The notes under the pieces are model-generated. The model did no database searches and was not told the DNA's origin. It saw only the letters and a list, made by a program, of their open reading frames with translations. A stretch of DNA of 64,000 nucleotides from Eubacteriales bacterium (GTDB lineage: Bacteria; Bacillota; Clostridia; Oscillospirales; Butyricicoccaceae): contig JAUNSG010000004.1 in the NCBI GenBank assembly GCA_030539335.1, positions 62,001 through 126,000 on the forward strand, written 5' to 3'. Made by a program: the position numbers and the translations under genes. Positions 24,101 to 33,328 of the stretch are shown here, one piece after another. Position 1 is the stretch's first letter; each line of letters begins with the position of its first letter.

Positions 24101-25096
24101 TTACTTGATTGCAACCCACTTGCCGGTGCGGTAAGATTCGGTTGCCGCCAGCGCCAGCTTAATACCCATCTTGCCATCGTATGCCGTAACCTCCGACGGC
24201 TTGCCGTTCAGCACGTTGCTTACAAAGGCTTCCATTTCATCCAGATAGGCATCCTTGAAGCGGCCCAGGCACCAGTTCGACATATCATACGTAATCTCTT
24301 CGTCGCCAATCACCTTATACGGTGTCATCTGCTCCTGTCCGGTGAATACCGACTTCTCCAAACCAATGACCTCGGTACGCGTGTCATATACATTGTTTGC
24401 GTTCCGGCTGATCTCGATCATGCCGATCGCACCGTTCTCAAACCGCAGAAGGATCTGGCCATCGTCGATGTCATTCAGCTCCTTCAGGTACTCATGCTTC
24501 AGTACCGCGCCGGTTGCATAAAGCTCCTTGATCTCACTGCCCATCATCCAGCGGGCAACATCAAGATCGTGGATCGCCATGTCGACAAACAGGCCGCCGG
24601 ACTGCGGAACGTATGCCGGAGGCGGACCGTTCGGGTCGCGCTGGCAGTCGTGGAAATAAATCGGCTTGCCGCACTTGCCGTCCGAAATCATCTTCTTCGC
24701 AGCAACATGGCCCGGATCATACCGTCTCATGAAGCCGACCTGGAGATATACACCGGTCTTGGCAACCGCCTCTTCGATCTTCTCTGCCTCTTCCGTCGTG
24801 AAGGTGATCGGCTTCTCGCAGAAAATCGGCTTGCCGGTTGCGATGCAGTCCATCAGGATCGGGAAGTGTGTCTGGGTCGGCGTCGCGACGACAATGGCGT
24901 CGACATCCGGGCTCGCGATCATTTCCTTATAATCAGCATATCCCTTGACATCAAAATCATTTACCGCACGCTCCAGCGCTGCCGGAAATCCATCGGAAAC
25001 TGCGGCGAGAACCGCGCCCGTTGTCTTTGTCACGTTCAACGCATGCTGGTAGCCCAGACGTCCAAGACCAATTACACCAATATTGCACTTTTTCAT
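24101..25096 (-). CDS. Gfo/Idh/MocA-family oxidoreductase, inositol 2-dehydrogenase-like
   Basis: 331 residues: GVIGLGRLGYQHALNV (nucleotide loop), VATPTQTHFPILMDCI, FCEKPITF with the catalytic Lys, VGFMRRYDPGH and DMAIHDLDVARWMMG with Asp and His of the active site. These segments are close to IolG. First gene of the minus-strand unit, divergent from the LacI regulator. A candidate promoter (TTGCAA, 16 bp, TAATAT on the minus strand) lies at 25163-25190. Confidence 0.93.
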   Translation of the reverse strand: MKKCNIGVIGLGRLGYQHALNVTKTTGAVLAAVSDGFPAALERAVNDFDVKGYADYKEMIASPDVDAIVVATPTQTHFPILMDCIATGKPIFCEKPITFTTEEAEKIEEAVAKTGVYLQVGFMRRYDPGHVAAKKMISDGKCGKPIYFHDCQRDPNGPPPAYVPQSGGLFVDMAIHDLDVARWMMGSEIKELYATGAVLKHEYLKELNDIDDGQILLRFENGAIGMIEISRNANNVYDTRTEVIGLEKSVFTGQEQMTPYKVIGDEEITYDMSNWCLGRFKDAYLDEMEAFVSNVLNGKPSEVTAYDGKMGIKLALAATESYRTGKWVAIK

Positions 25097-25162
25097 TGTG
25101 AAACCTCATTTCCTTTTAATATTAAATTCAAGATAATTTCCTGTGATTTATTTTGTACTTTC

Positions 25163-25190
25163 ATATTATCATCTTTTTAAAAAATTGCAA
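25163..25190 (-). promoter_or_regulatory. Candidate promoter of the dehydrogenase unit
   Basis: On the minus strand, TTGCAA (25190-25185), 16-bp spacer, TAATAT (25168-25163). The rest of the 350-bp divergent interval is AT-rich and holds a TATAAT at 25398-25403 that could serve the LacI gene; no LacI-type palindrome was found by eye. Confidence 0.45.
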
Positions 25191-25450
25191 GGCCTTTTTT
25201 CTTGCTTTTCGAAACTTTGTAGATTTTATCAATCTTTTTTCTCTTATTTTAGGCATATTCGCTAATCCGGTTTTGCTTCTTCCCATTTTTTGTCTTTTTT
25301 GATTCACTTTTCCCTGTTCTCCCCTTCTTGTTTTAATATTATTATTACTATTTTTCTGTTTTTTCATTTTTTCCATGAAATTATGAAAAAAATATGATAT
25401 AATAATCCCGCAATTGATTTCGAAATTTTGCAGCATTTTCGGAGGGTGTT

Positions 25451-26470
25451 ATGAGGGTTACATTAAAAAGCATCGCAGAGCAGGCCGGCGTTTCTATCAA
25501 CACCGTCTCTTTGGCACTGCGCAACATGCCAAACGTAAAAAAAGAAACGCGTGAGGAAATCTTCCAAATCGCGACTGAGCTCGGATATTTCAACCGGAGC
25601 AGTCGGAACGAGCCGCAGAACATCTGCCTGATCTCCACCGGAGAACGCCTTCAGGATTCCTATTTCTATATGAATTTCTATCAGAAAGTCCTGAGCGTAG
25701 CCTCGCAGTATCATTACACTACCATCATCTATCAGATCTCGAGCTGTGACATCGATCCGGCCGAATTGCGGCATAACTTTGAGATGAATTCCATCGGCGG
25801 CGCCATTATCCTCGGCGATTCCGAGGAACGGATTGTCAAAAAGATCCTGCAATGCGGCATTCCGGTCATCGGTTTGAGCACACGGTATTTTGACGCACCG
25901 GTCTGTTCCTTCGTGGAGGACAATCTCTCCGGCATCAATCTGGCCGTCAGTCATCTGAAGGAGCGCGGTTTCACCGAAATCGGATTCATCGGCAATCCCT
26001 CGCACAGCACCGGCTTCCTCGACCGCTATGCCGGCTTTATCGCCGCAATGCACAAAAATGATCTTATCATCCACGACGAATACCTCTTGTTCGATCTGAA
26101 CGAAGGGGACGAATATGTGATGACCAACCTGGCCGATCAGCTGGCCGCCATGCCGAAGATGCCGCAGGCCTTTGTGTGTGCAAACGACAACATCGCCATT
26201 ATCGCCCTGAAAGCCCTGGTTACCATCGGGCTTTCCGTCCCGGACGATGTTTCCCTCATTGGTTTTGACAGCAGCGTGATGGGAAAAATGGTCAATCCGT
26301 CCATCACCTCGATCGATGTTCAGTGCGACCAGCAGACAAGCGCCTGCCTCAAAAAACTGACCGAATTCATCCGCACCAACAGCTATTCGATCGAGTGTCA
26401 TCGTTTGCCCGTCAAGCTGGTTGAGGGGGAATCCGTCGGGTATATCGCTTCCAAACAGGAATCCGCTTAA
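25451..26470 (+). CDS. LacI-family transcriptional regulator
   Basis: 339 residues. The N-terminal HTH is TLKSIAEQAGVSINTVSLAL with the hinge helix region KETREEIFQIATELGYF. The effector domain has the periplasmic-binding fold: GAIILGDSEERIVKKIL, GFIGNPSHSTGFLDRYAGF, FVCANDNIAIIALKAL, SLIGFDSSVMGKMVNPSITSI. Its divergent placement beside the inositol dehydrogenase-like genes suggests it represses them until a sugar or inositol signal is bound. GGAGGGTGTT precedes the start. Confidence 0.93.
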   Translation: MRVTLKSIAEQAGVSINTVSLALRNMPNVKKETREEIFQIATELGYFNRSSRNEPQNICLISTGERLQDSYFYMNFYQKVLSVASQYHYTTIIYQISSCDIDPAELRHNFEMNSIGGAIILGDSEERIVKKILQCGIPVIGLSTRYFDAPVCSFVEDNLSGINLAVSHLKERGFTEIGFIGNPSHSTGFLDRYAGFIAAMHKNDLIIHDEYLLFDLNEGDEYVMTNLADQLAAMPKMPQAFVCANDNIAIIALKALVTIGLSVPDDVSLIGFDSSVMGKMVNPSITSIDVQCDQQTSACLKKLTEFIRTNSYSIECHRLPVKLVEGESVGYIASKQESA

Positions 26471-26500
26471 GACTAAGTTGGTTTCATCAAAAAACAGAAA

Positions 26501-26540
26501 AAACAAGCTCCCGACAGGATTCCCTGTCAGGAGCTTGTTT
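26501..26540. terminator. Bidirectional terminator between LacI and flavodoxin genes
   Basis: AAACAAGCTCC-C-GACAGG-ATTC-CCTGTC-A-GGAGCTTGTTT, a strong hairpin between convergent genes. Confidence 0.75.
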
Positions 26541-26590
26541 CGTGTAGTATGATTATTATAGGTGGATGCTTCCTATGAAACTATGTTTTC

Positions 26591-27019
26591 TTATGCCTTT
26601 GCCAGACTTGCACCCAGCTCACGGCAGGAGTTGATGCCGTCATCATTCGGCGTCTCATTACAGATTACGCTGTCACAAACCATTCTTGCACCAGCATCAT
26701 CGCAACGGCTCTCCCAATCTCTCATCCACTGGCCATCGCCCCATCCGAACGAGCCAAACAGAGCAATGCTCTTGCCGCTCAGCGCAGACTCGCACGCAGC
26801 GAACATCGGCTCAAAGGAAGATTCCTCGAGCTGCTCTGCACCCATAGACGGGCAACCAAAACCAATTGCGTCATACTCGGCAACCTTTGCTGCGGAGAAC
26901 TCATCGGAGTTCAGCAGATCTGCCTGTGCGCCAGCTTCCTTCGCGCCAGCCAGAACAGCCTCTGCCATTGCCTGCGTGTTACCAGTTCCACTCCAAAATA
27001 CAACTGCAACCTTACTCAT
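26591..27019 (-). CDS. Flavodoxin
   Basis: 142 residues. The FMN phosphate loop is VVFWSGTGNTQAMAEAV; DAIGFGCPSMGAEQ and FGSFGWGDGQWM are the flavin-stacking loops. A short-chain flavodoxin, an alternative to ferredoxin in electron transfer and commonly made under iron limitation. Forms a same-strand set with DUF3793 and DUF2325 genes. GAGGTG precedes ATG 27019; an in-frame extension to 27124 overlaps the spacer and is rejected. Confidence 0.95.
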   Translation of the reverse strand: MSKVAVVFWSGTGNTQAMAEAVLAGAKEAGAQADLLNSDEFSAAKVAEYDAIGFGCPSMGAEQLEESSFEPMFAACESALSGKSIALFGSFGWGDGQWMRDWESRCDDAGARMVCDSVICNETPNDDGINSCRELGASLAKA

Positions 27020-27054
27020 TTTAAATGCACCTCTTTGAAAGTTAAATTTTGTCC

Positions 27055-27606
27055 TCAAGCTGCCACTGTCAGCTGCTGGAGCGTAATGCCCTGCAAAAAA
27101 CGCTGACCATACAGCCGAGTACATAGGCGGAACTTTTCAAAGAGCTTTTTTGCTGAAATTTCGTCGTTATACACTTTCCAATACCCTACTATCTTATAAT
27201 TATTTCCTTTGTTTTCAATGAATCCTTTGACATCCCCAAGCGGATAGCCGAGAAAAACCCCGATCTCATGTGGGAATTCGCCGTTTTCGTCCACACGATG
27301 CGCCAGCTGACGAATCATCGAGCACAGGCTGGACGGCTGATATCCAATCGACACCAGAAATTCCATGACCCCCGGAGCGCGCAAATCCTCCCAGAGCTTT
27401 TTCGGACGGAATACATAGACCAATGCCGTATGATCCTTCGCCCGAAGCAGACGGAGCAGCACGCCCTTTTGGTTGACACAACGATTGCAGCGATCGATCT
27501 GCTCCTGCAGTTCTTCCAAATCCTCATAAGCATACGTAAACAGATTTCCTGTCGCCATTGCCGCCAGAGTCGGCGCACAATAAGCCACCATCGACTGTTC
27601 CAGCAT
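27055..27606 (-). CDS. DUF3793-family protein
   Basis: 183 residues, cytoplasmic. Features: NQKGVLLRLLRAKDHTALVYVFRPKKLW, HEIGVFLGYPLGDVKGFIENKG and GYWKVYNDEISAKKLFEKF. I recognise this as the DUF3793 family, which in gut Firmicutes is often encoded next to a flavodoxin and DUF2325. Molecular function unknown; the association suggests iron or heme metabolism. Ribosome site AGGAGGATC. Lies 35 nt upstream of flavodoxin. Confidence 0.85.
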   Translation of the reverse strand: MLEQSMVAYCAPTLAAMATGNLFTYAYEDLEELQEQIDRCNRCVNQKGVLLRLLRAKDHTALVYVFRPKKLWEDLRAPGVMEFLVSIGYQPSSLCSMIRQLAHRVDENGEFPHEIGVFLGYPLGDVKGFIENKGNNYKIVGYWKVYNDEISAKKLFEKFRLCTRLYGQRFLQGITLQQLTVAA

Positions 27607-27675
27607 AAAAGATCCTCCTAACCGCCTGCCAATTTCTCGCTTCTGCCAATCAGCATTCCCCGCGTCCGGCTTCTT

Positions 27676-27963
27676 TTATACCGCTGCCGCGTGGGTATCC
27701 AGAATATTCTTCAGCGCTGCCATCGAGCTGGAATGGGAACGCTCGACAATCGTTTCATCCCCCTTGACATTGCTCAGCGCACAACGTACCATTTTATGCG
27801 ATACGGTATTGGTAAACAGAATCAACAAATCCGGACTGCCAATCATGTCCTTCATCGAGCTGGTCATCTGCGTGAATACCTTGGACCGGCATTTGTATTT
27901 TTTGCACAGAGACTTGTAACGGCATACCATGCAATCGTTTCCTCCGATGATAACTACGCTCAT
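27676..27963 (-). CDS. DUF2325-family protein
   Basis: 95 residues: SVVIIGGNDCMVCRYKSLCKKYKC near the N-terminus, then MKDMIGSPDLLILFTNTVSHKMVRCAL. The GG start and four Cys (about 11, 14, 20, 25) fit DUF2325, whose members may bind metal or nucleotide. First gene of the DUF2325-DUF3793-flavodoxin set. A perfect palindrome lies 15 bp upstream of the start, overlapping the leader. Confidence 0.82.
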   Translation of the reverse strand: MSVVIIGGNDCMVCRYKSLCKKYKCRSKVFTQMTSSMKDMIGSPDLLILFTNTVSHKMVRCALSNVKGDETIVERSHSSSMAALKNILDTHAAAV

Positions 27964-27978
27964 GATTTCTCCTTTCTA

Positions 27979-27994
27979 GTTAGCTTTTGCTAAC
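27979..27994. promoter_or_regulatory. Palindromic operator candidate GTTAGC-TTTT-GCTAAC
   Basis: Perfect 6+4+6 inverted repeat just upstream of DUF2325. TTAG/CTAA half sites recall operators of DtxR/IdeR-type iron repressors, consistent with the flavodoxin in the operon. A second hairpin AGTGCC-CTAC-GGCACT lies at 28011-28026. Confidence 0.5.
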
Positions 27995-28257
27995 CACTTG
28001 TTATTTGAAAAGTGCCCTACGGCACTGTGTCTCAATTCGAGTTTTAGTATATCGTATTTCTTTCCGTCTGTCTGCTCCATTTCCCCAAAAATAATCCAAT
28101 CCGTTCAAAACCTGTAAAAAGCAAAATTTCTTTGCCGTGTTATTTTATACGAAAATCCAAAGAGACATTCCTTTCTTTCCACATTTTTTCGAAACTTTTT
28201 GGAGTATTCCTCAAAATTGTTAGCACATGCTTCATAAAAAATTTTTTCGCTCCGATG

Positions 28258-28287
28258 AAAAAACCGGGGCGTCACACCGTCCCGGTT
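28258..28287 (-). terminator. Terminator of lexA-recG
   Basis: On the minus strand AACCGGG pairs with CCCGGTT followed by TTTTTT, 9 bp after the recG stop. Confidence 0.8.
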
Positions 28288-28295
28288 CTTTTGTT

Positions 28296-30338
28296 TCAGT
28301 TAAACATCCCTTCCCCGCAGCGCTCGAACATACGGTGGATCCGTCCGCGAAGCTCCGGATGCTCGGACAGCTCCGGGTCCAGCCGGAGAATCGCATCCGC
28401 CGCCTGCTTCGCCCCCGCCATCAGACGGGTATCTCCCGCCAGATTGGCCAGCTTGAGCGGAGGCAGGCCGTGCTGCCGTGTCCCGAAGAAATCCCCGGCG
28501 CCGCGCTGTTCCAAATCCGCCTGCGCGATGGCAAAGCCGTCCGTTGTGCTGCACAGGGTGGTCAGACGCTGTCTGGCGCTCTCCCCCTGGTCGGCACCAA
28601 AGAAAATACAATACGATTGCCGCGTCCCGCGTCCGACCCGTCCGCGAAGCTGATGGAGCTGGGAGAGGCCAAAGCAGTCCGCATTTTCCACGACCATTAA
28701 TGTGGCATTCGGCACGTCGACGCCGACCTCAATGACTGTCGTTGAGACGAGGATATCAATCTCCCCATCGGCAAACGCCTGCATAATCGCATCTTTTTCC
28801 TTCGCTTTTGTCCGCCCATGCACCAATCCAACCCGCCGGTGGGGCAAAACCTGCTGCAGCCGCGCCGCACAGCTCTCCGCACTGACGCGCCCGGTGTCGC
28901 CTTCCCCATCCTCGACCAGCGGACAGACGACATACACCTGGCCGCCGAGCTGACATTGCTTGTCAATAAACGCATCGATCCGGCGGCGCATATTCTTTCC
29001 GACCGCATAGCTCTCGATCTTCTGCCGTCCCGGCGGGAGTTCATCGATAATCGAAACATCCAGATCGCCATAAATCAACAGGGCAAGCGTACGCGGGATC
29101 GGTGTGGCCGACATGACAAGCAAATGCACATGCTTTCCCTTCTGCGTCAGCATGGCACGCTGATTGACTCCAAAGCGATGCTGTTCATCCACAACAGCCA
29201 ATGCCAGCTGGGAAAAGCGCACCTTCTCGCTGAGCAGAGCATGGGTGCCGATGGCGACGGAGATCTCCCCCGCCGCAAGACGCTCCTGCATCTCCTTTTT
29301 CTGTTTGGGCGTCATGGAACCGGTCAAAAGTCCGCACGACACCCCCAAACGGGCGAACAGCGGCTGCAATGTCTGCATATGCTGCTGTGCAAGCAGTTCC
29401 GTCGGCGCCATCAGCGCCGCCTGTTTCCCATTGTGTGCCGCCACCCAGCAGAGTGCGGCTGCCACCATGGTCTTGCCCGATCCGACATCGCCCTGTACCA
29501 GCCGGCTGAGCGGCCGTCCAGAGGCAATATCGAGACAGCATTCCTCAATTGCCCGCACCTGCGCCCGTGTCAGTGAAAACGGGAGGGTATGATAAAAATC
29601 CCTCAGGCCCAGATCGCGCAGCGGCACACCGCCGATCCCGGCACGCCGTTCGCGCAGATGCCCCAGGCCGCAGGACAGCAAAAACAATTCCTCAAAAACC
29701 AGACGACGGCGCGCGGTCTCCGCCTGCTCCAACGTCTGCGGCCGATGGATCAGCGTCATAGCCTCCCGCAGCTCCGGCAGTGCAAACCGGTCACGCACAT
29801 CCTCCGGCAAAAAATCCGCCATCTGCGGCGGAAGGACACACAGCGCCGCATCGGTAACCGTCTGGATATCCTTCTGATGAATCCCAGCAGTCAACGAATA
29901 CACCGGCAGGATGCGTCCGGTCTTCCGGTCCATTCCAACCGGTTCGAACTCCGGATTGATCATGACAAAACGGCGGCCTTCCCGCTGTACCTTTCCATAA
30001 AAGGCATACTCCCCGCCGACCTCCAGCGCCGACGCGGCAAACCGATTGTTAAAAAAGCGCAGCGATACCGCTCCGCTCGTATCGTAGGCCATGCCATTTG
30101 ACACGTCCATGCCGCGGCGGATGTGTGCGGTTTTCAGCGCCGTGCCCAGCACCGCATGGATGCAAGCAGCCTCCCCCTCGGTCAAATCACAAACGCGCGT
30201 GACTGCCGTGCGGTCTTCATAACCGCGCGGATAGAATTCCACCGCATCGCGCAGCGTGCGGATCCCCAGGCGTTCCATCGCCTGTGCTTTTTTCGGCCCG
30301 ATCCCCCGGACGAACCGGATCTCATCGTCCAGTGTCAT
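28296..30338 (-). CDS. recG: ATP-dependent DNA helicase RecG
   Basis: 680 residues. The wedge/OB domain occupies about 50-160. Helicase motifs: Walker A LVQGDVGSGKTMVAA, LMAPTELLAQQH, Walker B VVDEQHRFG, SATPIPRTLAL, VSTTVIEVGVDVPNATLMVV and QLHQLRGRVGRG. The C-terminal RecG hook follows. RecG reverses stalled forks and processes Holliday junctions. Its start overlaps the lexA stop (ATGA), so it is co-translated with the SOS repressor. Confidence 0.97.
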   Translation of the reverse strand: MTLDDEIRFVRGIGPKKAQAMERLGIRTLRDAVEFYPRGYEDRTAVTRVCDLTEGEAACIHAVLGTALKTAHIRRGMDVSNGMAYDTSGAVSLRFFNNRFAASALEVGGEYAFYGKVQREGRRFVMINPEFEPVGMDRKTGRILPVYSLTAGIHQKDIQTVTDAALCVLPPQMADFLPEDVRDRFALPELREAMTLIHRPQTLEQAETARRRLVFEELFLLSCGLGHLRERRAGIGGVPLRDLGLRDFYHTLPFSLTRAQVRAIEECCLDIASGRPLSRLVQGDVGSGKTMVAAALCWVAAHNGKQAALMAPTELLAQQHMQTLQPLFARLGVSCGLLTGSMTPKQKKEMQERLAAGEISVAIGTHALLSEKVRFSQLALAVVDEQHRFGVNQRAMLTQKGKHVHLLVMSATPIPRTLALLIYGDLDVSIIDELPPGRQKIESYAVGKNMRRRIDAFIDKQCQLGGQVYVVCPLVEDGEGDTGRVSAESCAARLQQVLPHRRVGLVHGRTKAKEKDAIMQAFADGEIDILVSTTVIEVGVDVPNATLMVVENADCFGLSQLHQLRGRVGRGTRQSYCIFFGADQGESARQRLTTLCSTTDGFAIAQADLEQRGAGDFFGTRQHGLPPLKLANLAGDTRLMAGAKQAADAILRLDPELSEHPELRGRIHRMFERCGEGMFN

Positions 30339-30946
30339 ACGTGGTACTCGCGGATCACGCGGACGACAACGCCCAGAATAATGCTTTGATCGCCCGGAAT
30401 CGGCGGATAGGCCTCGTTCTCCGGCATCAGCCAGAGGTGTCCATCCTTGCTGACCAGGCGCTTGCAGGTTGCCTCATCGTCGATCATCGCCACGACGATC
30501 TGGCGGTTCTGCGCAAAATTCTGCTGACGGACGATAATATAATCCCCGTCCAGAATGCCGGCATCGACCATGGAGTCGCCCTGGATGCGCAGGGCAAAAT
30601 AGTTCCCCTGGCGTCCTCCCAGATCGACGGTCAGATAGCCCTCATTCTCCTCCACCGCCAGAATCGGCATGCCCGCTGTGACACGTCCCAAAATCGGCAC
30701 CTTATTCCCTTCCGGCTCGGCGGTTTCCTTTCCTGCCCCCACAAGGGTCAGGGAGCGGGTGCAGTGCTCTTCCTTCTGCAGATACCCCATCGCACGCAGT
30801 TTATTTAAATGGGCATGGACAGTGGACGGCGACCGCAGGCCAACTGCAGCACCAATCTCGCGAACAGACGGCGGATAGCCTTTCTCCGTCGTAAAATCCG
30901 CAATAAATTCCAGAATCCGCTTCTGCTTCTCCGACGGTCCCTTCAT
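30335..30946 (-). CDS. lexA: SOS-response repressor LexA
   Basis: 203 residues. Winged HTH: YPPSVREIGAAVGLRSPSTVHAHL. The autocleavage site is Ala91-Gly92 (RVTAGMP), with catalytic Ser125 (GDSMVDAG) and Lys162 (ATCKRL). The start at 30946 follows AGCGAGGG; the in-frame 5' extension is not LexA-like. A perfect palindrome, CAAACAAATGTTTG, lies 60 bp upstream and is the probable autoregulatory SOS box. recG follows in overlap. Confidence 0.97.
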   Translation of the reverse strand: MKGPSEKQKRILEFIADFTTEKGYPPSVREIGAAVGLRSPSTVHAHLNKLRAMGYLQKEEHCTRSLTLVGAGKETAEPEGNKVPILGRVTAGMPILAVEENEGYLTVDLGGRQGNYFALRIQGDSMVDAGILDGDYIIVRQQNFAQNRQIVVAMIDDEATCKRLVSKDGHLWLMPENEAYPPIPGDQSIILGVVVRVIREYHV

Positions 30947-31006
30947 CACATTCCCTCGCTTTCCATTGACATCTGTCCTTATGATACCGCATCTGCGCGA
31001 AAAAAT

Positions 31007-31020
31007 CAAACAAATGTTTG
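31007..31020. promoter_or_regulatory. Probable LexA box
   Basis: CAAAC-AAAT-GTTTG, perfect 5+4+5 palindrome; matches the Gram-positive SOS box CGAAC-N4-GTTCG except for the second base of each arm. It lies between lexA and the divergent asp23 operon. Confidence 0.6.
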
Positions 31021-31165
31021 TATCTTTTCGCAGAAAATCCCCCGCCGGTGCGTTCCATCTGGTTTTCTCCCTCCCATCGACCGGAAAAAGCGGGCATTTT
31101 CCCGCCAAACCAAGGGCTGCTATGCTACAATTCCAACAAGATTTTTTCAAACGGAAAGAATTCTC

Positions 31166-31194
31166 TTGTCCAATGGTGGAAAATATTATACAAT
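31166..31194 (+). promoter_or_regulatory. sigma-A promoter of asp23-fakA-pth
   Basis: TTGTCC (31166-31171), 17-bp spacer, TACAAT (31189-31194). Confidence 0.6.
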
Positions 31195-31246
31195 AGATTT
31201 ACATACACATAATGATTCGTTCATTGGATCTGGAGGAGGAATTTTC

Positions 31247-31597
31247 ATGACGATTAAAGCCGATCTCGGATTTATCAATATTTCCCCGAATGTCATCGCC
31301 GACATCGCCGGCTGTGCCGCGATGGGCTGCTTTGGTGTAAAGGGTATGACCATCCGTTCTGTTTCCGACGGCATTGCGCATCTGCTGCGCCGGGAAAACA
31401 TGTCCCGCGGTGTACGCATCGTCGAGGCAGAGGACGGCGGTGTCAACATTGATCTGCACCTTGCGGTAGAGCATGGTGTCAATATCGCGACCATTTGTCA
31501 CTCGATTATCAGCGAGGTTCGCTACAATGTGGAAAAGATGACGGGAATCGACGTCAAGAATGTCGATGTCTACGTTGAAGCTGTCCGCGCAGACTGA
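31247..31597 (+). CDS. Asp23/Gls24-family envelope stress protein
   Basis: 116 residues: GFINISPNVIADIAGCAAMGCFGVKGM, GVRIVEAEDGGVNIDLHLAVEHGVNI, and VKNVDVYVEAVRAD. It is a cytoplasmic Asp23/YloU-like protein. In many Firmicutes it is encoded directly before fakA (yloV), as here. GGAGGAGG precedes ATG 31247. Confidence 0.92.
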   Translation: MTIKADLGFINISPNVIADIAGCAAMGCFGVKGMTIRSVSDGIAHLLRRENMSRGVRIVEAEDGGVNIDLHLAVEHGVNIATICHSIISEVRYNVEKMTGIDVKNVDVYVEAVRAD

Positions 31598-31659
31598 CAG
31601 CATGCGTGCATCCCCAACACGGAGGTGCACCGCGATACCGAAATAAGGAGGCAACACCA

Positions 31660-33321
31660 TTGTCAAAAATGATTGACGGCCAGTTATTCGCCGCGATGAT
31701 TATCGAAGGCGCTTTGGCCATAGAAGAGAAAAAGGAGCAAGCCAACGAGCTGAACGTGTTCCCTGTGCCGGACGGCGATACGGGAACCAATATGTCGCTG
31801 ACGATGTCGGCGGCAAAAACCGAAATGTCCAAGCTGCAGACCCCCGATCTCGCCAAGGCAAGCAAGGCAACGGCATCCGCCCTTCTGCGCGGCGCACGCG
31901 GCAATTCCGGTGTCATCCTGTCGCTCCTGTTCCGCGGCATGTCCAAGCATCTGAAAACCTGCACCGAGGCAAACGGTTCGGATCTGGCGCTCGCCCTCAA
32001 CGAGGGTGTACAGGCTGCCTATAAAGCGGTTATGAAACCGGCAGAGGGCACGATCCTCACGGTTTCCCGTGTCGCTACCCAGTATGCGCTGGAGCTTTGC
32101 CAGTCCAATCCGGATATCGGCTGTGATGCGGTTCTGGATGCGATTTTGGAAAAGGGACAGGAAGCCCTTGCGGAAACACAGCATCAGAATCCGGTTCTGG
32201 AAAAGGCCGGTGTCGTGGATGCCGGCGGCTTTGGTTTCCTGACGGTATTTGGCGGCATGCGCGATGCCTACAACGGGGTAAAGCGTGAACGCACGGTTTC
32301 GGAAGCAGCGGAATCTGCTCCGGCGGCTTCTGCCGGTACGTTCTCCTCCATCCGCGATGAGGACATCACGTTTACCTACTGCACAGAATTCATTGCCGAG
32401 CGCAAGGATAAGGCCCGCAACGTGCAGCGCCTGCGTTCGTTCCTCGGCTCCATCGGCGACAGCCTTGTCGTGGTGGAGGACGACGAGATCATCAAGGTCC
32501 ATGTCCACACCGACCAGCCGAATGAGGCACTGGCGGCCGGACTCAAGTTCGGCGCCCTGCTCACGGTCAAGATCGAGAACATGCGTCAGCAGCACTCCGC
32601 CAAGATCGTGGAAGAGGCCGCTGGGATGGAGAGCAAGCGCGTGATCGCTGCTCCGGAAAAGCCGTATGGCTTTGTCTCCGTCGCCGCCGGCGATGGACTG
32701 GTCAACATTTTCCGAGATCTCGGTGTGGACGAGATGGTTCAGGGCGGCCAGACGATGAACCCATCCACCGATGACATCCTGCATGCCATCGATGCGGTCC
32801 CGGCAGAGACCGTCTTCGTTCTGCCAAACAACAAGAACATCGTCATGGCAGCCGAACAGGCCGTTCCGCTCTGCGAGGGCAAGACGGTTGTCATCATTCC
32901 GACCAAGACGGTTCCACAGGGCATTTCCGCCATGCTTTCGTTCGACGAAAGCAGCGATATCGAGACCAACCGCGCATGCATGATCGATGCTGCTGCGAAT
33001 GTCCGCACCGGTCAGGTCACCTACGCCGCGCGCAACTCCGACTTCGGCGGCAAGAAGATCAAGCAGGGAGAATACCTTTCCCTGTATGAATCCAAGCTCT
33101 GCTCCAACAGCAAGAAGCTGGACGACGCCACCAAGAAGTTGGTTCGCGAGATGTGCCGCACGGAATGCTCGTTCATCAACATCATCTATGGCGAGGATAT
33201 GACCGAAGAGGACGCTTCCCGCGTGGAGAAGATGTTCCAGAAGGAAGCGCCAGAGGCAGAAATCACCATCATTCCAGGTGGACAGCCGGTCTACTACTTT
33301 ATTTTGTCCGCGGAGGCCTGA
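31660..33321 (+). CDS. fakA: DAK2-domain fatty acid kinase FakA-like protein (YloV)
   Basis: 553 residues from a TTG start behind AAGGAGG at 8-nt spacing; the ATG at 31669 is too far away. The N-terminal DAK2 domain has the ATP/Mg motif NVFPVPDGDTGTNMSLTM and RGARGNSGVILS. The middle and C-terminal (DUF1949-like/DegV-associated) regions include HVHTDQPNEAL and IIPGGQPVYYFILSAE. FakA phosphorylates fatty acids bound to FakB for phospholipid synthesis; FakB is not in the window. Confidence 0.93.
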   Translation: MSKMIDGQLFAAMIIEGALAIEEKKEQANELNVFPVPDGDTGTNMSLTMSAAKTEMSKLQTPDLAKASKATASALLRGARGNSGVILSLLFRGMSKHLKTCTEANGSDLALALNEGVQAAYKAVMKPAEGTILTVSRVATQYALELCQSNPDIGCDAVLDAILEKGQEALAETQHQNPVLEKAGVVDAGGFGFLTVFGGMRDAYNGVKRERTVSEAAESAPAASAGTFSSIRDEDITFTYCTEFIAERKDKARNVQRLRSFLGSIGDSLVVVEDDEIIKVHVHTDQPNEALAAGLKFGALLTVKIENMRQQHSAKIVEEAAGMESKRVIAAPEKPYGFVSVAAGDGLVNIFRDLGVDEMVQGGQTMNPSTDDILHAIDAVPAETVFVLPNNKNIVMAAEQAVPLCEGKTVVIIPTKTVPQGISAMLSFDESSDIETNRACMIDAAANVRTGQVTYAARNSDFGGKKIKQGEYLSLYESKLCSNSKKLDDATKKLVREMCRTECSFINIIYGEDMTEEDASRVEKMFQKEAPEAEITIIPGGQPVYYFILSAEA

Positions 33322-33328
33322 TTGCTGC

